Shown here piece by piece: positions 17,882 through 28,489 of a stretch of 64,000 nt of DNA (its first letter is position 1; the number at the start of each line of letters is the position of its first letter). The notes under the pieces were generated by a model. The model searched no databases and was not told the origin of the DNA. It worked only from the letters and a program-made list of their open reading frames with translations. A program made the position numbers and the translations under genes. Source of the DNA: Plantactinospora sp. BC1. Its GTDB lineage: Bacteria; Actinomycetota; Actinomycetes; Mycobacteriales; Micromonosporaceae. Where the stretch lies: assembly GCF_003030345.1 (NCBI RefSeq), contig NZ_CP028158.1, positions 2,418,001 through 2,482,000 on the forward strand, read 5' to 3'.

Positions 17882-18765
17882 CGGACCCGACCACGCGGGC
17901 GCTGCGGGACGCCGGGCTCGACCCGGCGGAGGTGGAACGCGTCGTCCAGGCGGCGCTCGACGAGGACCTGGGGCCGGAGCGGCTGGACGTGACCAGTGTG
18001 GCGACCATCCCGGCCGAGCAGGTCGACACCGCCGAGGTGGTGGCCCGGGCCGGTGGCGTGGTGGCCGGGCTGGCCGTGGCGGCGGCCGTCTTCGAGCTGG
18101 CCGGCGGCCCGGACGTACGGGTGCTGCCGGTGGTCGCCGACGGTGCCGAGGTCGCCGTGGGGGACGTACTGGCCAGGGTGACCGGGCCGACCCGGGGGCT
18201 GCTCACCGCCGAGCGGACCGCGCTGAACCTGCTCTGCCGGATGTCCGGGGTGGCGACGCACACCAGGGCCTGGGTCGAGGCGCTGGGCGGCAGCAAGGCG
18301 ACCGTGCTGGACACCCGGAAGACCACGCCGGGGCTGCGCGCGCTGGAGAAGTACGCGGTACGGGCCGGTGGCGGCGCCAACAAGCGCCTCGGGCTCTACG
18401 ACGTGGCGATGATCAAGGACAACCACAAGCTGGCGGCCGGCGGCATCGCACCGGCGTACCGGCGGGTCCGGGAGGCGTTCCCGGCGGTGCCGATCCAGGT
18501 CGAGGTGACGACGGTGGCCGAGGCGCTGGAGGCGGTGGAGGCGGGTGCCGACTTCCTGCTCTGCGACAACATGTCCCCGGCGCTGCTGGCCGAGGTGGTG
18601 ACGGCGGTCGGCGACCGGGCCGAGCTGGAGGCGACCGGCGGGCTGACCCTGGCCACCGCCGCCGAATACTCGGCGACCGGTGTCGACTACCTCTCGGTTG
18701 GGGCGCTGACCCACTCCTCCCCTATCTTGGACATCGCACTGGACCTCCGCTCGCGCGCCGCGTAG
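17875..18765 (+). CDS. nadC: nicotinate-nucleotide pyrophosphorylase (carboxylating)
   Basis: NadC converts quinolinate and PRPP to nicotinate mononucleotide in NAD synthesis. The 296-aa protein shows TAERTALNLLCRMSGVAT, LDTRKTTPGLR and MIKDNHK, the quinolinate/PRPP-binding signatures. GTG 17875 lies seven bases inside nadB, so the two are translationally coupled; the longer open frame from 17809 lacks a ribosome site. Confidence 0.95.
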   Translation: MLTDPTTRALRDAGLDPAEVERVVQAALDEDLGPERLDVTSVATIPAEQVDTAEVVARAGGVVAGLAVAAAVFELAGGPDVRVLPVVADGAEVAVGDVLARVTGPTRGLLTAERTALNLLCRMSGVATHTRAWVEALGGSKATVLDTRKTTPGLRALEKYAVRAGGGANKRLGLYDVAMIKDNHKLAAGGIAPAYRRVREAFPAVPIQVEVTTVAEALEAVEAGADFLLCDNMSPALLAEVVTAVGDRAELEATGGLTLATAAEYSATGVDYLSVGALTHSSPILDIALDLRSRAA

Positions 18766-18804
18766 CGGCGGGACGCGCCACGACTCGGGGTTCGGACGGA
18801 CGAC

Positions 18805-19563
18805 ATGCTGCTCTGCATCGACATCGGCAACACCAACACCGTGCTGGCGACCTTCGAGGGCGAGAAGCTGGTGCACTCCTGGCGGATCAAGACCGATGCC
18901 CGGTCCACCGCCGACGAGCTGGGTCTGAAGCTGCGCGGCCTGCTGGCCGGTGACGCGGTGGAGATCACCGGGGTGGCCGCCTGCTCGACGGTGCCGGCGG
19001 CGCTGCGCTCGCTGCGTACGATGCTGGCCCGCTACTACGGCGACATCCCGAACGTGATCGTGGAGCCGGGGGTGAAGACCGGGGTGCAGTTGGCGATCGA
19101 CAACCCGAAGGAGGTCGGCGCCGACCGGGTGGTGAACACGCTGGCGGCGCACACCCTCTACGGCGGACCGTCGATCGTGGTCGACTTCGGCACCACCACG
19201 AACTTCGACGTGATCAGCGGGCGGGGGGAGTTCCTCGGCGGGGCGTTCGCGCCCGGGATCGAGATCTCCTTCGACGCGCTGGCCGCCCGGGCGGCCCAGT
19301 TGCGCAAGGTCGAGCCGGCGGTGCCCCGTTCGGTGATCGGCAAGAACACCGTGGAGTGCCTCCAGGCCGGAATGTACTTCGGCTTCGCCGGCCAGGTGGA
19401 CCGGATCGTCGAGCGGATGATCGGTGAGCTGGGCGAGGTGCGGGCGGTGATCGCCACCGGCGGGCTGGCGTCGCTGGTGATCGGCGAGTGCCGGACGATC
19501 ACCCACCACGAGCCGATGATCACGCTGATCGGGCTGCGGATGGTCTACGACCGCAACCGCTGA
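18805..19563 (+). CDS. coaX: type III pantothenate kinase
   Basis: CoaX phosphorylates pantothenate, the first step of CoA synthesis. The 252-aa protein has the ASKHA-fold ATP motif DIGNTNTVL at the N-terminus, VVDFGTTTNFDVI and GGAFAPGI. The nearby panC/panD make its substrate, so the neighbourhood groups pantothenate/CoA and NAD genes. The last in-frame stop precedes a convergent methyltransferase gene by 33 bp. Confidence 0.95.
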   Translation: MLLCIDIGNTNTVLATFEGEKLVHSWRIKTDARSTADELGLKLRGLLAGDAVEITGVAACSTVPAALRSLRTMLARYYGDIPNVIVEPGVKTGVQLAIDNPKEVGADRVVNTLAAHTLYGGPSIVVDFGTTTNFDVISGRGEFLGGAFAPGIEISFDALAARAAQLRKVEPAVPRSVIGKNTVECLQAGMYFGFAGQVDRIVERMIGELGEVRAVIATGGLASLVIGECRTITHHEPMITLIGLRMVYDRNR

Positions 19564-19596
19564 CCGCCCCGTCCCGGTCGGCCGCCGCCGGCCGGT

Positions 19597-20343
19597 TCAG
19601 CGTCGGCGGGCCCGGAAGACCAGGGTCCGGTACGGCAGCGCGAAGCTCTCCCGTCCGGCCAGGTCCGGGTGGCTGGCGGTCAGCTCCCGGATCTTGGCCG
19701 CCACCTCCCGCTGCTGCTGGGGGCTGGCGGTGATGTAGTGCGACCGGGTGCTGATCATCCCGACCAGGGCCTCCGGGGTGAGGGTCAGGCCGTGCCGGAA
19801 CTCGTTCCGTTCGACCGGCTCGAAGTCGGGGCCGAAGCCGTCGATGCCGGGTCCGTCGTCCCGGGCGCCGCGCCCGCCGAGCACCTCTACGGTGATCGCG
19901 GTCAGCGCGGCCACCCAGGGCACCGACTCGTCCCGGTGGTTGAAGATCGCGGCGTACGTCCCGCCGGGGCGGAGCAGCCGGGCCCCCTCGGCGTGCGCCA
20001 CCGGATGGTCGAACCAGTGGTACGCCTGCCCGGCGACGATCGCGTCGACCGACCCGTCCGGCAGCGGCACCCGCTCGGCCGACCCGGGCCGGGCGACCGT
20101 CCCCGGGGTGGCGGTGTCGAGCCGGGCCCGCATCCCCGGGTCCGGCTCGACCGGCGTCACCCGGTAGCCGAGCCGCAGTAGTACCCGGGTGAGGATGCCG
20201 GTGCCGGCGCCGAGGTCCAGCACCTCGGCCGGGGCGGGACGGCCGACCGCCCAGCCGACCGCCGGCTCGGGATAGCTGGGCCGGTACCGGTCGTAGCTCT
20301 CGGCCGCGGCACCGAAGGAGAGGGCGTGGGACTGGTCGACCAT
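19597..20343 (-). CDS. class I SAM-dependent methyltransferase (type 11)
   Basis: A 248-aa cytosolic methyltransferase of unknown substrate. [12 protein letters not shown] is SAM motif I, VEPDPGM motif II, and GQAYHWFD and LLRPGGTY are motifs III-IV of the Methyltransf_11 group. It is convergent with coaX and divergent from lysS. The start at 20343 is backed by TAACCT six bases upstream. Confidence 0.8.
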   Translation of the reverse strand: MVDQSHALSFGAAAESYDRYRPSYPEPAVGWAVGRPAPAEVLDLGAGTGILTRVLLRLGYRVTPVEPDPGMRARLDTATPGTVARPGSAERVPLPDGSVDAIVAGQAYHWFDHPVAHAEGARLLRPGGTYAAIFNHRDESVPWVAALTAITVEVLGGRGARDDGPGIDGFGPDFEPVERNEFRHGLTLTPEALVGMISTRSHYITASPQQQREVAAKIRELTASHPDLAGRESFALPYRTLVFRARRR

Positions 20344-20349
20344 GCCTGG

Positions 20350-20355
20350 AGGTTA
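20350..20355 (-). promoter_or_regulatory. -10 box TAACCT for leaderless methyltransferase gene
   Basis: Minus-strand TAACCT ends six bases before ATG 20343. Confidence 0.5.
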
Positions 20356-20433
20356 TCCAGTGCTCCGGGGCCGACGCACTTGAGTACGCTCGGGGCCGAA
20401 CTCCGCCGACACGATTTCCCGAGGAAGCATGCC

Positions 20434-21942
20434 GTGAGCCAGCAGATCCCGAACCCCGCCGATCCCGTGGACGACCTTCCCGAGCAGATGCGGGTCCGCC
20501 GGGAGAAGCGGGACCGCATGCTCGCCGAGGGCGTCCAGCCGTACCCGGTGGGATATCCGCGTACCGCGACGCTCGCCGAGATCCGGGCCCGTTACGCCGA
20601 TCTTCCGACCGATACGGCGAGTGGGGACGTCGCCGCCGTCACCGGCCGGGTGATCTTCGTCCGCAACACCGGGAAGCTCTGTTTCGCCACGCTGCGCGAT
20701 GGCGACGGGACGGAACTCCAGGCGATGTTCTCGCTCGACCGGGTCGGGCAGGACCGGCTCGACGCCTGGAAGCGGCTGGTCGATCTCGGCGACCATGTCG
20801 GGGTGACCGGTGAGGTGATTACCAGCCGGCGCGGTGAGCTTTCCGTCCTCGCCGATTCGTGGGAGCTGACCGCGAAGGCGCTGCGGCCGCTGCCGGTGGC
20901 ACACAAGCCGCTTAGCGAGGAGGCCCGGGTCCGGCAGCGTTATGTCGATCTGATCGTTCGTCCCCGGGCCCGCGAGATGGTACGCACGAGGGCGGCGACG
21001 CTGCGTAGTCTGCGCGATTCGCTGCACGCCCGGAGTTTCATCGAAGTTGAAACCCCCATGCTGCAACCGCTGCCCGGCGGGGCCACGGCCAGGCCATTCG
21101 TGACGCACAGCAATGCGTTAGACACGGATCTGTATCTGCGAATCGCCCCCGAGCTTTTTCTCAAGCGGGCGGCGGTCGGCGGCATCGACCGGGTCTTCGA
21201 GATCAACCGTAACTTCCGTAATGAGGGGGTCGACTCTTCGCACTCGCCCGAGTTCGCCATGCTGGAGGCGTACGAAGCGTACGGTGACTATGACACTATG
21301 GCGACCCTCACCCGTGACCTGGTGCAGGCGGCGGCGCTCGCTGCGACCGGGTCGCATGTGGTGACCCATGCCGACGGCACCGAGTTCGACCTCGGCGGGC
21401 AGTGGCGTTCGGTGACCCTCTACGGCACCCTTTCCGAGGCGCTCGGCGAGGAGGTGACCGTCCGCACCGGCATGGCCGACCTGCTGGGGTACGCCGAAAA
21501 GGTCGGTCTCGCGGTCGACCCCAAGTGGGGGCCGGGCAAGCTCGCCGAGGAGCTTTTCGAGGAACTGGTCGTACCCACCCTGCGGCAACCCACCTTCGTC
21601 CGGGACTACCCGGAAGAGACCAGCCCGCTGGTGCGGGCGCATCCCGACCAGCCGGGACTCACCGCCAAATGGGACCTCTACGTCCTCGGTTTCGAGCTGG
21701 CCACCGGCTACACGGAGCTGGTCGACCCGGTGGTGCAGCGGGAGCGGCTGGTGGCCCAGGCACAGCGTTCCGCCTCCGGCGACGACGAGGCGATGCGCCT
21801 CGACGAGGACTTCCTGCGGGCCATGGAGTACGGAATGCCGCCGCTCGGGGGCATGGGAATGGGAATCGACCGGCTGCTGATGGCCCTCACCGGCCTCGGA
21901 ATTCGGGAAACCATCCTCTTCCCGATGGTCCGCCCGGAGTAG
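20434..21942 (+). CDS. lysS: lysyl-tRNA synthetase, class II
   Basis: Charges tRNA-Lys. The 502-aa protein has an OB-fold tRNA-binding part (residues about 50-160) and the class II core with motif 2 [20 protein letters not shown] and motif 3 [16 protein letters not shown] 20434 has GAGGA eight bases upstream. Codon 229 (21118-21120) is TTA, very rare in such genomes, and the middle of the gene (about 20.9-21.3 kb) uses visibly more A/T-ending codons than its neighbours. The position between coaX and lsr2 is conserved. Confidence 0.96.
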   Translation: MSQQIPNPADPVDDLPEQMRVRREKRDRMLAEGVQPYPVGYPRTATLAEIRARYADLPTDTASGDVAAVTGRVIFVRNTGKLCFATLRDGDGTELQAMFSLDRVGQDRLDAWKRLVDLGDHVGVTGEVITSRRGELSVLADSWELTAKALRPLPVAHKPLSEEARVRQRYVDLIVRPRAREMVRTRAATLRSLRDSLHARSFIEVETPMLQPLPGGATARPFVTHSNALDTDLYLRIAPELFLKRAAVGGIDRVFEINRNFRNEGVDSSHSPEFAMLEAYEAYGDYDTMATLTRDLVQAAALAATGSHVVTHADGTEFDLGGQWRSVTLYGTLSEALGEEVTVRTGMADLLGYAEKVGLAVDPKWGPGKLAEELFEELVVPTLRQPTFVRDYPEETSPLVRAHPDQPGLTAKWDLYVLGFELATGYTELVDPVVQRERLVAQAQRSASGDDEAMRLDEDFLRAMEYGMPPLGGMGMGIDRLLMALTGLGIRETILFPMVRPE

Positions 21943-21981
21943 TTGCCGCCGCGCGGCCTGTCGCGTAGTTTCGCCATCCTA

Positions 21982-22012
21982 TTGACGGAGCAAGCATCTA
22001 ACGGGCTATTGT
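21982..22012 (+). promoter_or_regulatory. lsr2 promoter
   Basis: TTGACG at 21982-21987 and TATTGT at 22007-22012 (or GCTATT at 22005-22010, 17-bp spacer) lie in an unusually AT-rich gap. They leave a leader of about 40 nt with GAAAGGA before the GTG. Confidence 0.5.
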
Positions 22013-22053
22013 GCTCTTGTTTGCGGCGAACCTGCTCGAAAGGATAGCGACAC

Positions 22054-22404
22054 GTGGCCAAGCAGATCATTCACAAGCTGGTCGATGACCTGGACGGCGG
22101 AGACGCGGACGAGACGGTCAAGTTCTCGCTCGACGGCGTGCAGTACGAGATCGACCTGTCGAACAAGAACGCCGGCAAATTGCGGGACCTATTCGCCCCG
22201 TACGTCGCGGCCGGCTCGAAGGTGGGCCGGGGCGGCGTGGTGGTCGGCGGTCGTGCCGCACGGGGGCGGGGTGGCGCCACCGCCGACCGCGAGCAGAACA
22301 AGGCGATCCGGGCCTGGGCCAAGAAGGAAGGCAAGGACATCTCCGACCGCGGGCGCATCCCGCAGGAGATCGTGGACGAGTACCACGCCAAGGCGGGCCG
22401 CTAG
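22054..22404 (+). CDS. lsr2: Lsr2 nucleoid-associated protein
   Basis: Lsr2 is the actinobacterial H-NS analogue that bridges and silences AT-rich DNA. The 116-aa protein has an N-terminal dimerisation domain (MAKQIIHKLVDDLDG, VQYEIDLS) and a C-terminal DNA-binding domain around AWAKKEGKDISDRGRIP with the minor-groove RGR motif. GAAAGGA precedes GTG 22054. A strong terminator follows. The lysS-lsr2-clpC order is conserved in actinobacteria. Confidence 0.96.
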   Translation: MAKQIIHKLVDDLDGGDADETVKFSLDGVQYEIDLSNKNAGKLRDLFAPYVAAGSKVGRGGVVVGGRAARGRGGATADREQNKAIRAWAKKEGKDISDRGRIPQEIVDEYHAKAGR

Positions 22405-22431
22405 GCGTCGGTGCTTTCCCGACCCGCGCGC

Positions 22432-22473
22432 GGGGTGGGTGGACGGCTTCGTCCACCCACCCCGTTCATTTTT
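22432..22473 (+). terminator. lsr2 intrinsic terminator
   Basis: Perfect 13-bp arms at 22432-22444 and 22451-22463 enclose a 6-nt loop, followed by GTTCATTTTT. It is the only classical stem plus T-tract terminator I saw in the window. Confidence 0.9.
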
Positions 22474-22558
22474 CCCGTGCTGGGCGGTATGAGACGATTG
22501 GTGCGGGTGTCCGCTTCGTCGACATCGGTGGCCCGGGAACATCCTGGCGGCCCAGGCG

Positions 22559-22602
22559 TTGTCCACATCCAGTGGACGAAGTTGTCCACAGCCTGTGGAT
22601 GA
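22559..22602. promoter_or_regulatory. DnaA-box-like cluster upstream of clpC
   Basis: TTGTCCACA occurs at 22559-22567 and 22582-22590, and TCATCCACA on the minus strand at 22594-22602. The last two form a perfect inverted repeat, TCCACAG-C-CTGTGGA. The first fits the actinobacterial DnaA-box consensus exactly. They lie in the 462-bp gap 22405-22866, which holds no gene. Confidence 0.5.
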
Positions 22603-22636
22603 CGCGGGGCCGCGTCGCCCGGGCGGGGACTCGAAA

Positions 22637-22650
22637 TTTCGCTCTGCGCG
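22637..22650 (+). promoter_or_regulatory. ClgR-box-like site upstream of clpC
   Basis: TTTCGC, five bases, GCG resembles the GTTCGC-N5-GCG site reported for ClgR, the activator of clp genes in actinobacteria. It is about 110 bp upstream of the likely clpC -10 box. Confidence 0.45.
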
Positions 22651-22759
22651 TACAGCGGACGGTCCGGGAAGCATCGCTGAGCGTGGACGGTTGGGAAAAA
22701 CGTCGCGTACGTGGCTCATTCCGGGAACACACGACCTCAGGAGAGTCGGCTCGCGGCGA

Positions 22760-22765
22760 TAGAGT
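22760..22765 (+). promoter_or_regulatory. candidate clpC -10 box TAGAGT
   Basis: TAGAGT in GCGATAGAGTAAGG lies about 100 bases before the clpC ATG; no clear -35 element was seen. Confidence 0.4.
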
Positions 22766-22866
22766 AAGGGAGCACGGATGTCCGCCTCGGGCGTCCGGGT
22801 GGTGGCCCCGCCACGATGCTTGGCCATCAAGATCGAGTGCGCACGGCACGTGAGGAGCACGAGGGC

Positions 22867-25398
<2,532 letters not shown>

Positions 25399-25430
25399 CC
25401 GAGCGGCAGCTCGGAGAGCGGATGAACGGT

Positions 25431-25460
25431 TCGGCCCGGTGGCAGTCGCCACCGGGCCGA
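25431..25460. terminator. clpC/mutY bidirectional terminator
   Basis: Perfect 13-bp arms at 25431-25443 and 25448-25460 enclose a 4-nt loop between the convergent clpC and mutY stops. A few T residues follow (ATTCGTCTT). Confidence 0.8.
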
Positions 25461-25495
25461 ATTCGTCTTCCCGGCCGGGCTGTTCAGCGGCCCGG

Positions 25496-26392
25496 CTATC
25501 CGTCGGTGCCGCCCTCGCCGGCCAGCACACACGTGTCGTCGCGCATCTCGACCAGGCCGTCCTCGATCAGCCCGGCGAGTGCCCGGGACCGTTGCAGGTC
25601 GTCGGACCAGACCAGGTCCAGCCGGGCCCGGGGCACCGGGCCGGTCGCCTCCCGGAGTACGGCCAGCAGCCTGCCCCGGACCTGCCGGTCGGTGCCGGCG
25701 TACCGCTGGGGCCGGCGGGTCGGGCCGGCCGGCGCGGTACGCCCGGACGCCAGCCAGGCGCACCGGTACGCCAGCGGACAGTCGACACAGCGGGGCGCCC
25801 GGGCGGTGCAGACCAACGCGCCCAGCTCCATGAACGCGGCGCTGGCCCGGGCGGCCCGGTCCGGCGCCACCGGCAGCAGCGCCTCGGTGGCGACCAGGTC
25901 GGCGGGACGGGTCGCCGGACCCGCGTCAGGTTCTCCGGCGACGGCCCGGGCCACCAGCCGGCGTACGTTGGTGTCCACCACCGGGTGCCGCTGCCCGTAC
26001 GCGAACGCCGCCACCGCCCGGGCCGTGTAGGCACCGACGCCGGGCAGCGCCAGCAACTCGTCCAGTCCGGTCGGCACCTCGCCGCCGTGCCGCGCCAGCA
26101 CGGCGACCGCGCACTCGTGCAGCCGCAGCGCCCGGCGGGGATAGCCGAGCCGCCCCCACATCCGGATCGCCTCGGCCGGGGTGTCCGCGGCCAGGTCCGC
26201 CGGCCGGGGCCACCGGGCGAGCCAGGCCCGCCAGGCGGGGAGTACCCGGACCACCGGGGTCTGTTGCAGCATGACCTCGCTGACCAGGATCGGCCACGCC
26301 CCGATGCCGGGCTCCCGCCACGGCAGGTCGCGGGCGTTCTCGTCGTACCACCGGATGGCGTCGGCGGCGAGTTCCGAAGTTGTCGTCGACAT
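25496..26392 (-). CDS. mutY: A/G-specific adenine glycosylase
   Basis: Removes adenine mispaired with 8-oxoguanine. The 298-aa protein has the family helix PILVSEVMLQQTPV, the helix-hairpin-helix LLALPGVGAYTARAVAAFAYG, the catalytic Asp in VVDTNVRR, and a C-x6-C-x2-C-x5-C iron-sulphur site (CTARAPRCVDCPLAYRC). It ends shortly after the cluster with about 90 residues, so it has no full NUDIX-type 8-oxoG reader domain. ATG 26392 is the natural start; upstream reading is not conserved in character. Confidence 0.94.
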   Translation of the reverse strand: MSTTTSELAADAIRWYDENARDLPWREPGIGAWPILVSEVMLQQTPVVRVLPAWRAWLARWPRPADLAADTPAEAIRMWGRLGYPRRALRLHECAVAVLARHGGEVPTGLDELLALPGVGAYTARAVAAFAYGQRHPVVDTNVRRLVARAVAGEPDAGPATRPADLVATEALLPVAPDRAARASAAFMELGALVCTARAPRCVDCPLAYRCAWLASGRTAPAGPTRRPQRYAGTDRQVRGRLLAVLREATGPVPRARLDLVWSDDLQRSRALAGLIEDGLVEMRDDTCVLAGEGGTDG

Positions 26393-26516
26393 GGCGCCGT
26401 CGATCCTGTCATGCCGGACCGGCGGGCGGCCGGCGGCCGGGGCGGGCACGGGGTCTGCGTCGTCCCGGAGCGTGGGCCGGAGGTCGGGTCGGGCCCCGGG
26501 CGGCCGGTTGGTCGGG

Positions 26517-26522
26517 CAGACT
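26517..26522 (+). promoter_or_regulatory. -10-like box CAGACT before the ACT-domain gene
   Basis: CAGACT ends six bases before ATG 26529. The same hexamer stands at the same distance before the UbiA gene at 33174. Confidence 0.35.
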
Positions 26523-26528
26523 GCCCGG

Positions 26529-27041
26529 ATGAACGAGCTCGCGATCACCGTCATCGGTCCGGACCGGCCCGGCATCGTGGCCGACGTGACGGAGGCGCTC
26601 GCCCAGGTCGGGGCCAACCTGACCGACTCGACCATGACCCGGCTGCGTGGGCACTTCGCGATGACGCTGATCTGCGTCGGCCCGTCCGGTGCCGAGGCGG
26701 AGGCGGCGCTGACCCCGGTCGTCGCGGACGGCCCGCTGGTGGCGACGGTCCGCCAGGTCGGTGCCGAGGCGTCGAGTACCCCGTTCGGCGAGCCGTACCT
26801 GATGGCGGTGCACGGGGCCGACCGGCTCGGCATCGTCGCCGCGCTGACCCGGGTACTCGCCGAGGCCGGCGGCAACGTCACCGACCTGACCACCCGGCTG
26901 ACCGGCCCGCTCTACGTCCTCCTCGCCGAGGTGGAGCTGCGGCCGGACACGGCCGACGCGGTCGCCGCCCGGCTGGCCGAGGTGGCCGCCGGACTGGACG
27001 TGGAGGTAACCCTGCGGCGTGCCGACTCGGATCTGCTGTGA
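26529..27041 (+). CDS. tandem ACT-domain protein, GcvR-like
   Basis: A 170-aa protein made of two ACT domains: ITVIGPDRPGIVADVTEAL at residues 5-23 and MAVHGADRLGIVAALTRVL near 88-107. The D-R-P/L-GIVA loops are the amino-acid-binding turns. GcvR is a regulator of glycine cleavage in E. coli; whether this protein has that role is unknown. Its stop overlaps the def start by four bases (GTGA), so the two are translationally coupled. Confidence 0.8.
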   Translation: MNELAITVIGPDRPGIVADVTEALAQVGANLTDSTMTRLRGHFAMTLICVGPSGAEAEAALTPVVADGPLVATVRQVGAEASSTPFGEPYLMAVHGADRLGIVAALTRVLAEAGGNVTDLTTRLTGPLYVLLAEVELRPDTADAVAARLAEVAAGLDVEVTLRRADSDLL

Positions 27042-27619
27042 CGGCGAAGGACGGTTCCGGGATGGCCGAGGCGTGCGGCCTGGGTGACTGGACACCCGAG
27101 TTGCTCGGCGACCGGGGCGCGGTACGCGCGGTGGTGACCGCCCCGGCCGGGGTGTTGAGCCGGGAGGGTGCCACCGTCGACCCCTGCGACGACGACGTGG
27201 TGCGGCTCGCCGCCGACCTGGTGGCGACCATGCGGGTCTCGCCCGGCTGCGTCGGCCTGGCCGCACCACAGATCGGGGTCGGGGCCCGGGTCTTCGCGGT
27301 GGACGTGACCGGGCATCCGAAGACGGTCACCTCGCACGGCACCTTCGTGCTCTGCAACGCCGAGGTCGTCGAGGCGAGCCGCTGGCGGCCGGGGCGGGAG
27401 GGCTGCATGTCGGTCCCCGACCTCACCGGCGACGTGAAGCGGGCCAGCCGGGTGGTGGTCCGGGCAGAGCTGCCCGGCACCGGAGCGGCGGTCCGGCTGG
27501 TCACCGACGGTTTCGAGGCCCGGGCGCTACAGCACGAGATCGACCACTGTGCGGGCCGGCTCTTCCTGGACCGGGTGGCCGGCGCGCACGCCGTCTACCA
27601 GCGGAAGGTCTATCTGTGA
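27038..27619 (+). CDS. def: peptide deformylase
   Basis: Removes the N-formyl group from new proteins. The 193-aa enzyme has all three metal-site motifs: GCVGLAAPQIG, EGCMSVPD and QHEIDHCAGRLF. GTG 27038 overlaps the upstream stop; ATG 27062 is a possible shorter start. The N-terminal 25 residues are not part of the catalytic fold. EGCMS instead of EGCLS is a mild variant. Confidence 0.94.
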   Translation: MTAKDGSGMAEACGLGDWTPELLGDRGAVRAVVTAPAGVLSREGATVDPCDDDVVRLAADLVATMRVSPGCVGLAAPQIGVGARVFAVDVTGHPKTVTSHGTFVLCNAEVVEASRWRPGREGCMSVPDLTGDVKRASRVVVRAELPGTGAAVRLVTDGFEARALQHEIDHCAGRLFLDRVAGAHAVYQRKVYL

Positions 27620-27685
27620 TCGGCGGCGCCGAGACGGCGTGCCGGGCCTCCGGCGCGTCGCGGGGATCCGGGCGACCCGTGCCGA

Positions 27686-27691
27686 TACGGT
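27686..27691 (+). promoter_or_regulatory. -10 box TACGGT for gene at 27701
   Basis: TACGGT ends nine bases before the ATG, with no ribosome-binding site. Confidence 0.4.
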
Positions 27692-27700
27692 GAAACCATT

Positions 27701-28441
27701 ATGCGTCTGACGGTTGGCCCCCTTCCGCCCGCCGTGTATTGGCGGCGTCGAGCCGTCGTGCTCGGCGCCCTGCTGCTCTTCCTGGTCGTGATCCTCTACT
27801 CCTGCGTCAACACAGCGGGCGATCCCGGAAAGGACAAGACCGCCAACCCTGGGCCGTCTGCGACGCTCACCCCGCACGTCGACCCGTCGGCGTCCGGCCC
27901 GCCTCAGTCGGGTGCCCCCGAGTCCGGTGCTCCGGAGCCGGGCGGCCCGGGTGGCGAGCCGACCGACGCACCTCCGGCGGGTGAGGAGGAGACCGCCGTC
28001 GAGCCGGCGGGCGGCCAGGTGCCGCCGGCACCGCCGCCGGTGCCCAACGAGTGCACCGACCAGGAGATCTCGGTGATACCGGTGCCGTCGCAGACCTCCG
28101 TGCAGCGGGGCCAGACGATCGAGCTACGGCTCAAAATCAAGAACGTCTCCAACCGGACCTGCAACCGGGACGTCGGCGCCGACCTCCAGGAGCTGTACAT
28201 CAAGTCCGGGGCCCGCAAGGTCTGGTCGTCGGACGGGTGCAGCGAGGTCCGGGCCAACGACATCCGGCCGTTCCCGCCCAACCACGAGAACGCGTACACG
28301 ATCTCCTGGAACGGGCGCGAGAGTTCCAAGTGCGCCAACCAGCTCGCCGCCGGGCCCTATCCGGTCGCCGGCAGCTACGAGCTCTTCGGCCGGCTCGGCA
28401 ACAAGCTCAGCAAGCCGGTCCGGATAACCATCACCGGCTGA
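27701..28441 (+). CDS. membrane-anchored exported protein with Pro-rich linker
   Basis: A 246-aa protein of unknown function. One hydrophobic helix (residues 18-36) follows a basic YWRRR, so the rest should be outside the cell. Residues 40-115 are Pro/Ser/Glu-rich; the last 130 residues look like an Ig/beta-sandwich domain with four cysteines (ECTD, RTCNRD, DGCSE, SSKCANQ). It could be a cell-surface adaptor. It converges on disA. Confidence 0.7.
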   Translation: MRLTVGPLPPAVYWRRRAVVLGALLLFLVVILYSCVNTAGDPGKDKTANPGPSATLTPHVDPSASGPPQSGAPESGAPEPGGPGGEPTDAPPAGEEETAVEPAGGQVPPAPPPVPNECTDQEISVIPVPSQTSVQRGQTIELRLKIKNVSNRTCNRDVGADLQELYIKSGARKVWSSDGCSEVRANDIRPFPPNHENAYTISWNGRESSKCANQLAAGPYPVAGSYELFGRLGNKLSKPVRITITG

Positions 28442-28489
28442 CGGGCGACGACTCGGACGGGTCCCGGCAGGCCGCCGGCCGTCCAGCCG

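Noticed and set aside
22559-22602. Replication origin
   Set aside because: Only three boxes, no AT-rich unwinding region, and no dnaA/dnaN/gyrB neighbourhood.
22632-22641. Palindrome CGAAATTTCG as a separate operator
   Set aside because: Short, and overlaps the better-supported ClgR-like site; cannot be judged alone.
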